Shown here piece after piece: positions 32,707-40,368 of a DNA stretch of 64,000 nucleotides; the first letter of the stretch is position 1; the number at the start of each line of letters is the position of its first letter. Both the position numbers and the translations under genes were made by a program. This DNA comes from an uncultured Treponema sp. (GTDB lineage Bacteria > Spirochaetota > Spirochaetia > Treponematales > Treponemataceae). The stretch covers positions 1 to 64,000 of the forward strand of contig CASGDA010000007.1 in NCBI GenBank assembly GCA_949300145.1. Reading direction: 5' to 3'. The notes beneath the pieces are model-generated. The model worked only from the letters and a program-made list of their open reading frames with translations, was not told the origin of the DNA and did no database searches.

Positions 32707-33087
32707 ATGGCTGGAGATGCAAAAATTTATCTCTGTGAAAAATGCGGCAATATCGCAGGGATGATTGTGGACAACGGTTGCGTACCATCGTGCTGCGGAA
32801 CACCGATGAAACAACTGCCGGCGAACACCACAGATGCCGCGGTGGAAAAACACGTGCCTGTTGTCAGCGTAAACGGAAACAAAATTTCCGTGAAAGTAGG
32901 AAGTACCGCACATCCTATGACAGAGGAGCACTATATACAGTGGATTATCATAACAACTGAAAAGGGAAGACAGCGCAAAACCCTGAATCCCGGAGAGGAG
33001 CCGGCGGCGGTCTTTGAGCTTACGGACGACGACAAGTTTGTATCCGCTGAAGCGTACTGCAACCTTCACGGACTCTGGAAAGCGTAA
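32707..33087 (+). CDS. dfx: Desulfoferrodoxin (superoxide reductase, two-iron type)
   Basis: Reduces superoxide to peroxide in the cytoplasm of anaerobes without releasing oxygen. 126 residues with AAGGAG before the ATG. The N-terminal desulforedoxin site is complete: CEKC (residues 10 and 13) plus the adjacent pair in PSCCG. The catalytic iron site has EKHVP (Glu, His), AHPM (His), HYIQWI (His) and the Cys-His of YCNLHG. The neelaredoxin of Treponema pallidum, by contrast, lacks most of the first site. Functional partners in the window are the rubrerythrin and PerR at 54.8-55.9 kb. Confidence 0.95.
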   Translation: MAGDAKIYLCEKCGNIAGMIVDNGCVPSCCGTPMKQLPANTTDAAVEKHVPVVSVNGNKISVKVGSTAHPMTEEHYIQWIIITTEKGRQRKTLNPGEEPAAVFELTDDDKFVSAEAYCNLHGLWKA

Positions 33088-33110
33088 ATACTTCCCGCTA
33101 AAAGTCCCTC

Positions 33111-33139
33111 TTGACTTTTTTTCCCGTGTCTGCTATCCT
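33111..33139 (+). promoter_or_regulatory. Promoter of tRNA-Leu
   Basis: TTGACT (33111-33116), 17-bp spacer, TATCCT (33134-33139). The tRNA begins 12 bases after the -10, as expected for a stable-RNA promoter. Confidence 0.75.
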
Positions 33140-33151
33140 GCTTTTAGTTTT

Positions 33152-33233
33152 GCGGCGATGGTGGAATTGGTAGACACGCCAGCTTGAGGTGCTGGTACCG
33201 CGAGGTATGGAAGTTCAAGTCTTCTTCGCCGCA
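33152..33233 (+). tRNA. tRNA-Leu (GAG)
   Basis: 82 bases with acceptor GCGGCGA/TCGCCGC and discriminator A. The anticodon arm is CCAGC-TTGAGGT-GCTGG, anticodon GAG. A long variable arm (ACCGCGAGGT) marks a class II tRNA, and the T arm contains TTCAAGT. CCA is not encoded. Confidence 0.95.
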
Positions 33234-33234
33234 C

Positions 33235-33269
33235 AAAAAGGTTGTCCATGCTTGGGCAACCTTTTTTTT
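33235..33269 (+). terminator. Rho-independent terminator after tRNA-Leu
   Basis: Stem AAGGTTGTCC (33238-33247) against GGGCAACCTT (33254-33263), six-base loop, then a run of T to 33269. A textbook terminator directly after the tRNA. Bases 33270-33415 hold no further gene. Confidence 0.92.
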
Positions 33270-33415
33270 GACCGGCCGGTCACCTGAAAAACACTTCATC
33301 AAAACACTGCACGCGGGGAAAGCCCCTTGCCCGGTAAATTTAAATTCCCGCCTCTTTTTGCCGATGTTGTAAAAGATTCAGAGTAAATATCTCAACACCG
33401 GAAAGGGGAGGAAAA

Positions 33416-36259
33416 ATGGGACATAACAAAGGCAAAAACAGGATGCTTCCGGCGGTATTTTTCACAGCGGTTTTATCAGCGGCTGTGTTTTTATCCTGCG
33501 AAAGCATGCCGGAACCGGTAGCCCCGGACAGCCCGGACGGTCAGAAAAAAGAGGAAACGCTCATAGACCTTATCTCCAGCGGAAAGACAGGAGAACTGAA
33601 GGCGCGGCTTTCCGCAGAGGAATCCATCAACCAGCAGAACGAGCAGGGGCAGACCCTTCTGCATATCGCGGCGTTGAATAATGACGCGGAACTGGTGGAA
33701 TTCCTGCTGACATTGAATCCGGACACCGAAATAAAGGACAACAACGGGGACACACCCCTTTCAGCGGCGGTGAAGGACGGTTGTTACGATGCGGCGAAGG
33801 TTCTGGCGGAGTCCGATGCGTATATTTTTGCAAAAAACAACGAAGGCCTTTCCGTTTACGACATTGCAGAGGAAAAAGGCCGGGAAGCCCTGGACACTGT
33901 CATAACCGGAAAAACGGCGGAACAACAGGACGGTTTCGGAAAAACAGCCCTGCATTTTGCCGCGGAAAGGCTCAACGAACAGGCGATGGAAACAGCGGCG
34001 GAGAAAAGCCGTGACCTTTCGCTTGAAGACCTTACAGGCAGAACTCCCCTCATGTATATTTATGAAAATCCCGAAAACCCGGCGGCTCCGAAACTGGCGG
34101 CCCTTCTTCTCCTTAAAGGGGCTGAACCTGTTCACGGGGATTTCGCGTATTTTGAAACAGCCGTCCTGAAACGCAATCTTTCCATGCGTTTTGACGACGG
34201 GGAAACACCCCTGCACTTTGCGGCGGGGCGCGGTGACGACGGATTTGTCGAATATCTGATTGAAAACGGAGCCCAGATAAATGCGAAGGATTCATCCTCC
34301 TCCACCCCGCTTCATGAAGCGGTCCGGAACGGACGGATAAACAGCGCGAATCTGCTCATACAGGCCGGCGCCGATGTAAATATATGTGATTCAGCCGGCA
34401 ACACACCTCTCCACCTTGTCATGCCTGAAATTTCGCGGAGACCCCTCTTCACATCGCTTTTGCAGGCCGGGGCGGATCCAAACATCAAAGACATATACGG
34501 AGAGACTCCCCTTCACATTACGGCAAGAATAACGATGGAACCTGATTTAATCAGAAGCCTTGTTGAAGCCGGCGGAGATTTGAATGAACGGAATAAAAAG
34601 GGAGCCACTCCCCTTTCACTGGCCATCGAGCGGAACCAAATCCAGCAGGCTGAATTTTTCGTGCAGCTGGGCGCCGATATCCACGCAGAGGATATTGATG
34701 AATCCACCGCCCTTACGAAAGCCCTTAAAAGCGGATTGAAAATGACCGGTGCGGTCATTAAGGAAAACAATATCCAGACCCGTGACTCCTCGGGACGCAC
34801 TCCCCTTCACATAGCTGTCATAGAGAAGGCGCCGGTGGAAATAATAAACTATATGATTTCTTTGGGCGCCGATGTAAATGCCAGAGACAAAAACGGAAAC
34901 ACACCCCTCCATACAGCGGCAGCCTATAATTTCAGGCAGACAGGGGAAATACTCCTTGCGGCCGGGGCGGATGTCTTCTATCCGAACGTAACCGGCGACT
35001 CCGTTCTTAAAACAGCGTTGACCAAACTTGAGGGGCGGGAAGAATGGATTCTGGATTCAAACGTCATAAAATCCTGCGACGGAGCGGGCAACACTCCGCT
35101 GCACCTGGCCGCTGAATGGAATCTCATTCAGGCTATTCCCATAATCCTGAAAAAAGGCGGAAACATCAACGCCAAAAACGCGAACGGGGAAACGCCCCTG
35201 TTCAATGCGGTGAAGGCGGACAAGCCGGAAATGACGGCGGCCCTTCTCTCCTCTGATTACGGGAAGGAAGCCGATATAAACGCCCGCAACTTTCTGGGAG
35301 ACTCCGCGCTTTATTCATGTGTGCGCTGGCACGCGGTTAAATCAGCTTCCGTCCTCATCGACCGTGATATACGGACAAACGGAAAAAAACTCATCAACGC
35401 AAAAAACCTGGCGGGAAAAACCGTCCTGCATGAATCAGCGCGGACAGGCAATATTGAGCTTATGATGATGATTCTGAAAGCCGGGGCGGATGTAAATGCG
35501 GCGGACGAAACCGGACGCACACCCCTCACTGACGCGGTTTCCTCAAACAACGCGGAGGCGGTGGAAATCCTGCTTGAATACGGAGCTTCCCCCATAATAC
35601 AGGATATGTACGGACGGAACCCCCTTCATGAAGGAGCTGAATATTCCGGAAGCGGAATTATCGCAATGCTCAGGGAAGCGGGAGCCAATCCCATGAGCAG
35701 GGATGCCTACGGGAAAACCCCTCTTTCACTTGCTTTCAGAAGATCCACTGAAATCGTGGATGCCGTACTGAGCGGAAGCAAAAACATCGCGGATTCCGAC
35801 GGAAACACCCCCTTCCATCTTGCAGTTGAGGAAGACGCTGATACAACGGTCTTCGAGGATTTGGTGTCAAGAGGATATCCAGTAAACAGCCGCAACAGAA
35901 CCGGAACAACCGCCCTGCAGATGGCATTGGAAAAAAACAACGGGGAAGCCATGCGCATTCTGCTGACAGCCGGCGCTGACCCCTATATAACGGACTCCGA
36001 AGGTGACTCCGTGGTCAGCATAATTCTAAGCGAAAAAACCGGATACACAAATCTTCTGGCGGAATATGCGGCGGACAAAACGGATTCAACAGGCGACGGC
36101 CTTTTGCATTACGCGGCCAGGCTTTCATCCGAAGATACGGTCACCCAGCTGAGGAAAACCCAGCTCATCGATCCGTATGCCAAAAACATAGAAGGCGAAA
36201 CGCCCGCGGATATCGCGGCAAGATGGAAGAGACCTGAAATCCAGGCTCTGCTGAAATAG
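33416..36259 (+). CDS. Lipoprotein built almost entirely of ankyrin repeats (about 26)
   Basis: 947 residues, strong site GGGGAGG before the ATG. The N-terminus is a lipoprotein signal (LPAVFFTAVLSAAVFLSC). From about residue 60 to the end I count 26 ankyrin units of about 33 residues with the TPLHxAA signature (NTPLHLAAEWN, GETPLHFAAGRG, GKTVLHESARTG). A few are worn, such as repeats 3, 5, 14 and 24. No other domain is present, so it should be a long solenoid anchored at the cell envelope that binds protein partners. The gene stands alone between tRNA-Leu and a bidirectional terminator. Its partner is unknown; a surface or periplasmic scaffold role is inferred. Confidence 0.9.
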   Translation: MGHNKGKNRMLPAVFFTAVLSAAVFLSCESMPEPVAPDSPDGQKKEETLIDLISSGKTGELKARLSAEESINQQNEQGQTLLHIAALNNDAELVEFLLTLNPDTEIKDNNGDTPLSAAVKDGCYDAAKVLAESDAYIFAKNNEGLSVYDIAEEKGREALDTVITGKTAEQQDGFGKTALHFAAERLNEQAMETAAEKSRDLSLEDLTGRTPLMYIYENPENPAAPKLAALLLLKGAEPVHGDFAYFETAVLKRNLSMRFDDGETPLHFAAGRGDDGFVEYLIENGAQINAKDSSSSTPLHEAVRNGRINSANLLIQAGADVNICDSAGNTPLHLVMPEISRRPLFTSLLQAGADPNIKDIYGETPLHITARITMEPDLIRSLVEAGGDLNERNKKGATPLSLAIERNQIQQAEFFVQLGADIHAEDIDESTALTKALKSGLKMTGAVIKENNIQTRDSSGRTPLHIAVIEKAPVEIINYMISLGADVNARDKNGNTPLHTAAAYNFRQTGEILLAAGADVFYPNVTGDSVLKTALTKLEGREEWILDSNVIKSCDGAGNTPLHLAAEWNLIQAIPIILKKGGNINAKNANGETPLFNAVKADKPEMTAALLSSDYGKEADINARNFLGDSALYSCVRWHAVKSASVLIDRDIRTNGKKLINAKNLAGKTVLHESARTGNIELMMMILKAGADVNAADETGRTPLTDAVSSNNAEAVEILLEYGASPIIQDMYGRNPLHEGAEYSGSGIIAMLREAGANPMSRDAYGKTPLSLAFRRSTEIVDAVLSGSKNIADSDGNTPFHLAVEEDADTTVFEDLVSRGYPVNSRNRTGTTALQMALEKNNGEAMRILLTAGADPYITDSEGDSVVSIILSEKTGYTNLLAEYAADKTDSTGDGLLHYAARLSSEDTVTQLRKTQLIDPYAKNIEGETPADIAARWKRPEIQALLK

Positions 36260-36292
36260 CGTAATCCGGGGGAAGCCCCGGAGCAGCGAACA

Positions 36293-36334
36293 AAAACCCG
36301 CACTAACCTGATTTATAAGGCCGGTGCGGGTTTT
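36293..36334. terminator. Bidirectional terminator between the ankyrin gene and galT
   Basis: Stem AAAACCCGCAC (36293-36303) against GTGCGGGTTTT (36324-36334) with T-rich flanks on both strands. It can end the ankyrin transcript and the galK-galT transcript. Confidence 0.9.
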
Positions 36335-36354
36335 GTTTTTTATAAACGAAAAAA

Positions 36355-37866
36355 TCAGAGGGAAGAGGTAAACCGTCCGAATGCGGCGGTTCCTTCAGGA
36401 GTGCGCTTGAAAACCCCCGCGTCGCAGAGGACCTTTTCAAAAACAAGCCCCGTTTCCCGGCGGAGAATCTGCCGCACGTTCTCCGGATTGCATTCCGAAG
36501 CGAAGCCCTCAGCCCAATCCGCATGTTTCGCGGTAAGCTCATCGGCACGCAGATCCCTGCCTTCAACGATGGCGGAAGCAAGGGCGTCAAGCTCCGTGCG
36601 CAGCCGCGCGGGAAGAATGGCGAGCCCCATAACCTCGATTAACCCGATGTTTTCTTTTTTTATGTGATGAAGCTCCGCATGAGGATGATAGACACCCAGA
36701 GGATGTTCCTCCGTTGTAATGTTGTTCCTCAAAGCCAGATCAAGCTCGAACAAGCCGCCGCGGCTGCGGGCTATGGGCGTTATCGTATTATGAGGCGTTC
36801 CGTCCGTTTCGGCAAATATAAACGCATCCCTGTCGGTATACGCCCTCCACTTGTCCAGAATATAAGCGGCGGCCGAAGCCAGCTCGCCGCTGTCCCCGCC
36901 TGAAATACGTATCACGGACATGGGCCATTTGAGGATTCCGGCTGAAACCCCGGGGAACCCCTTCAGGCTGAAAGACCTTTCGACGGGAGCCCTGGCCATG
37001 GGGAACTCGTAATTCCCTCCCTGAAAATGCTCGTGGGCAAGGATTGAACCTCCTACAATGGGCAAATCCGCATTCGATCCGACAATATAATGGGGAAACT
37101 GGCGGACAAAATCAAACAGCTTGGAGAAAACAGCCTTGTCTATGACCATCGGCACATGTGCTTTATTCAGCACAATACAGTGCTCGTTGTAATAAACATA
37201 GGGTGAATATTGGAAACCCCAGGGCTCACCGAGAATCTTTATAGGTATTATGCGGTGGTTTCCCCGCGCGGGATGGTCAAGACGGCCCGCATACCCCTCG
37301 TTTTCAATGCAAAGCTGGCATTTCGGGTAGGCGGCCTTCGCCTGATTTTTCGCCGCGGCGATTGCCTTAGGATCTTTTTCAGGCTTTGACAGGTTTATCG
37401 TAATATCAAGGGCGCCGTAATCCGTATCGACAGTCCATTTTATATCCTTCGCGATGCGGTAATCCCGGATATAATCGGTCGAGCGGGAAAACGCATAAAA
37501 CCAGTCCGTAGCCGCCTGCGGAGACTTTGAAGAATACAGATCCGAAAAACGCGCATTGACTTCCGACGGCGGAGGCGTGAAACAAGCCATCACTTCCGTG
37601 TCAAAAAGATCCCGGTAAGCCGTGGAATTTTCAGGAACCAGTTTATTTTCACAGGCGTAGTCAAGGATTCCCGCCAGAATCTCTTCAAGCGGAACGGATG
37701 ACAATGAGGAAGACGCCATTTCCTCCGCCGACGGGAAAGCCGCCGAATCGCCGGACAGCTTCAGAAGTGAAAAAAGCCTGTTCACCGAATAAACCAAATC
37801 ATCCTCACATACTATACCCCGGGACAAGGCATAAACAGCCAGCTTTTTTATCAAATCGTATATCAA
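36355..37866 (-). CDS. galT: Galactose-1-phosphate uridylyltransferase, class II
   Basis: Leloir-pathway enzyme that swaps UMP between UDP-glucose and galactose-1-phosphate. 503 residues, the length of the Firmicutes-type GalT rather than the roughly 350 of E. coli. Motifs are CQLCIENEGYAGR, RIIPIKILGEPWGFQYSPYV, and the active-site GGSILAHEHFQGG (His-x-His-x-Gln). It lies 22 bases after galK on the same strand, so the two form an operon. galE is not in the window. In context it processes galactose released by the GH53/GH35 enzymes of this locus. Confidence 0.95.
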   Translation of the reverse strand: MIYDLIKKLAVYALSRGIVCEDDLVYSVNRLFSLLKLSGDSAAFPSAEEMASSSLSSVPLEEILAGILDYACENKLVPENSTAYRDLFDTEVMACFTPPPSEVNARFSDLYSSKSPQAATDWFYAFSRSTDYIRDYRIAKDIKWTVDTDYGALDITINLSKPEKDPKAIAAAKNQAKAAYPKCQLCIENEGYAGRLDHPARGNHRIIPIKILGEPWGFQYSPYVYYNEHCIVLNKAHVPMVIDKAVFSKLFDFVRQFPHYIVGSNADLPIVGGSILAHEHFQGGNYEFPMARAPVERSFSLKGFPGVSAGILKWPMSVIRISGGDSGELASAAAYILDKWRAYTDRDAFIFAETDGTPHNTITPIARSRGGLFELDLALRNNITTEEHPLGVYHPHAELHHIKKENIGLIEVMGLAILPARLRTELDALASAIVEGRDLRADELTAKHADWAEGFASECNPENVRQILRRETGLVFEKVLCDAGVFKRTPEGTAAFGRFTSSL

Positions 37867-37888
37867 TTACTTTTCCTCCGGTTCAGAA

Positions 37889-39127
37889 TCAATTCAAGGC
37901 GGAAGCGCCGTCGCCGGTACCGCACTCAAAGAAAGACGCGTCGTAGCCTATCTTTTCACGGTACACCGAGCCGACTTTCTCCGTGAATTCCCCGAAACAG
38001 TCCTTGTGAATGAGGGCGATTCCGCATCCGCCGAACCCGGCTCCGGTCACGCGGGAACCTATGCAGCCGCTTATTTTTCCCGCTTCCTCATGAAGCGTAT
38101 CAAGCTCAATTCCGGTCGTCTCATAATCCAGGCGGAGTGACTCGTGGGACGCGTCCATAAGCCTGCCCAGCTCCTGCAGGTTTCCGGCTTTCAACGCGGC
38201 CACAGCCGCATAAACACGGGCGTTTTCGGTCACGCAATGCCTTACACGCCGGAGGAGGACATCATCGGTGAGGCAGGATTTCAGGGATTCAAACCGCTCC
38301 GCGGAACATGAGCACAAATCCGGCAGCGCCGGTTCGCCGCGTTTTTCAAGCTCGGCATTCATAATACCGAGGGCGGTTTTGCATTCGCTTACCCTTTCAT
38401 TGTACTTTGAATCACTGAGCTGGCGCTTTTTATTCGTATTCATGACTACAAACCGGTAATCGCCGAGTTCAAGCGGGACATACTCGTAATCCAGGGTGGC
38501 GCAGTCCAGGAGAATCGCACGGTCCTTCTTCCCCATGGCTATTATGAACTGATCCATGATCCCGCAATTCACATTCATGAAGCGGTGCTCCGACTCCTGG
38601 CCTATCTTGGCGATTTCAACGCCGTCAACATTCAGATTATAAATGGAAGAAACCGCATAGGCGAAGCAGCATTCCAAAGCGGAGGAAGAGGAAATTCCCC
38701 CTCCGGGAGGTATACAGCTGAAAAACAGGGCGTCAAAACCCTTCGGGAATGTAAATCCCCGGCTTTTAAGGATTGAGAGGATTCCATTCAGATAGTTGCA
38801 GTAATCGTTTTCTTTTTTATAGGCGAAAGTCTCCGTTATGTCGAAGGTGAAAACGCCGGGGAAACGGACGTCGTCGTAACGGATCACGGAATCGTTCCGG
38901 CGGCGTATCGCAAGGTAAATGTATTTGTCAATCGCGGCGGGGAAAACCTTTCCGCCGTTGTAATCGATGTGCTCGCCGATAATATTGATGCGGGCGGGGG
39001 CGGCGAAAAACATTACTGGCTCGGATGACTGTCCGTATTGTCTTTCAAATATAACGGAAAGTTCCCTCTTTAAAGCGTCTGTATCTTTCTGAGCGTATTC
39101 AGCCAAAACGCTGTAATCATTAGCCAT
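37889..39127 (-). CDS. galK: Galactokinase
   Basis: GHMP kinase that phosphorylates galactose at C1. 412 residues from the ATG at 39127, chosen for GGAGG five bases upstream. Motifs: the galactokinase signature ARINIIGEHIDYNGG (about residue 45, usually GRVNLIGEHTDYN), the ATP loop PPGGGISSSSALE, and GSRVTGAGFGGCGIAL near the end. It is the first gene of the galKT operon and diverges from the LacI-family regulator, a likely controller. Confidence 0.94.
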   Translation of the reverse strand: MANDYSVLAEYAQKDTDALKRELSVIFERQYGQSSEPVMFFAAPARINIIGEHIDYNGGKVFPAAIDKYIYLAIRRRNDSVIRYDDVRFPGVFTFDITETFAYKKENDYCNYLNGILSILKSRGFTFPKGFDALFFSCIPPGGGISSSSALECCFAYAVSSIYNLNVDGVEIAKIGQESEHRFMNVNCGIMDQFIIAMGKKDRAILLDCATLDYEYVPLELGDYRFVVMNTNKKRQLSDSKYNERVSECKTALGIMNAELEKRGEPALPDLCSCSAERFESLKSCLTDDVLLRRVRHCVTENARVYAAVAALKAGNLQELGRLMDASHESLRLDYETTGIELDTLHEEAGKISGCIGSRVTGAGFGGCGIALIHKDCFGEFTEKVGSVYREKIGYDASFFECGTGDGASALN

Positions 39128-39169
39128 AAAATCCTCCACAAAATAATCTGCGTAATAACAGCGGGGATT

Positions 39170-39178
39170 ATTATATCA
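39170..39178 (-). promoter_or_regulatory. Extended -10 promoter of galKT
   Basis: Minus strand TGATATAAT is an extended -10 (TGn-TATAAT) about 43 bases before the galK start. The -35 region at 17 bp is only ATGTTA, as expected when an extended -10 compensates. No clear LacI-type palindrome was found in 39140-39278. Confidence 0.55.
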
Positions 39179-39278
39179 TATATTCTTTTTTATAACATGA
39201 AAATTTCCACTTTTCAAAAAGAGTTTTTTATGTTTTATTCATATCAGCTTGTTAATTTGATTTTATGGATATTTCATA

Positions 39279-40313
39279 ATGAAAAACACCCGGATAAAAA
39301 ACGTAACACAGGAAGATGTAGCAAAGCGGGCCGGAGTCACCAGAAGCATAGTGTCGTATGTTCTGAACGGAACAGACAGGGCTGTCGCACCGGAAACCAA
39401 AAAAAAGATACTGCAGGCCATCGCAGAGCTGGATTACAGGCCGAACCAATACGCGCAGGCACTTTTGACCGGCAAAGCAGCCATGGCGAAAAACCATATA
39501 GGTATAATACTCCACAACAGCAGCGCCTTCCTCCGCCCCTATTATACGGAAATCCTTGCCGGCATTTATACAGCCGCCCACAAGGCAGGACACCACATAC
39601 GGTTTCTCAGGTTTTTTGAGGAGCTTGAAAACCCGATTTTATTCAACAGTCTTATCCACGAAGAGGAGATAAGCGGATTGATAATCATCGGTCTGGATCA
39701 GGTGCCACAGACAGCGGAAAGCAGGGATATAACACAGCGTATAAAGGAAAGGATAAAGCAGGTTGTCGTGGTGGACTGCCAGAGCGAGGATTTTCCGGCT
39801 GTGGCTTTTGACCGCAGGGACGCCGGTTACAAGGCTACACGGTACCTCCAGAAAAAGGGATACAGGCGGATATTCTTCATAGGACAGAAGGACGGACGCC
39901 TTTCAGGCTTCAAGCAGGCGATGTTTGAAAACATGCCGGAGGAAATGACGGAAAGCATCGTGAAAAGCGCTGTTGATATCGAGGGCGGATATGAGGCTGC
40001 GGCATCACTTTACACAGAACTGGGAGGGAAAATGCCGGAAGCCATATTCGCCGGTTCCGATGAAATAGCGGTGGGGGTCATAAAATTCCTTCACAACAAG
40101 AAAATCAGGATTCCCGGGGATACCGCCATCATCAGCATAGATAACCTGGAATTATCGGGATACAGCTATCCGTCATTGACAAGCGTGAATGTCCACAAAA
40201 AGCAGATGGGCGAAAAAGCGGTGGACATGATTGCGTCGGGGAAGGCAGGTACAAACCAGGGAAACCTGGCGGTTATCCTGCCGACAGAAATCACCGAAAG
40301 GGAATCCTGCTGA
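39279..40313 (+). CDS. LacI-family transcriptional regulator, probable galactan/galactose regulator
   Basis: 344 residues. The helix-turn-helix is at the N-terminus (VTQEDVAKRAGVTRSIVSYV) with the LacI hinge RPNQYAQALLTGK. A periplasmic-binding-protein-like sensor domain follows (HIGIILHNSSAFL, GLIIIGLDQVP, FAGSDEIAVGVIKFL, SLTSVNVHKKQMGEKAVDMI). It diverges from galK and precedes the galactan genes, so it probably represses galKT and the GH53/ABC operons until a galacto-sugar binds. Candidate operators are the palindromes at 46062-46081 and 46134-46143. The effector is not known. Confidence 0.9.
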   Translation: MKNTRIKNVTQEDVAKRAGVTRSIVSYVLNGTDRAVAPETKKKILQAIAELDYRPNQYAQALLTGKAAMAKNHIGIILHNSSAFLRPYYTEILAGIYTAAHKAGHHIRFLRFFEELENPILFNSLIHEEEISGLIIIGLDQVPQTAESRDITQRIKERIKQVVVVDCQSEDFPAVAFDRRDAGYKATRYLQKKGYRRIFFIGQKDGRLSGFKQAMFENMPEEMTESIVKSAVDIEGGYEAAASLYTELGGKMPEAIFAGSDEIAVGVIKFLHNKKIRIPGDTAIISIDNLELSGYSYPSLTSVNVHKKQMGEKAVDMIASGKAGTNQGNLAVILPTEITERESC

Positions 40314-40330
40314 ATACGCCGCTCCGGCAT

Positions 40331-40355
40331 GGACCGCGGATTCGCTCCGCAGTCC
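40331..40355. terminator. Hairpin between convergent lacI-type and TRAP genes
   Basis: GGACcGCGGA-TTCGC-TCCGCaGTCC, two short stems separated by one mismatch. No T-run follows on either strand, so its role as a terminator is uncertain. Confidence 0.35.
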
Positions 40356-40368
40356 ACGGGACGGCGGG

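Noticed and set aside
33600-36240. Repeat array resembling CRISPR in the ankyrin gene
   Set aside because: The roughly 99-base periodicity is imperfect and follows codons; it is protein repetition, not a DNA repeat array.
36401-36903. Open frames opposite galT
   Set aside because: They are antisense shadows of a well-recognised gene; similar long antisense frames occur opposite most genes here because of codon bias.
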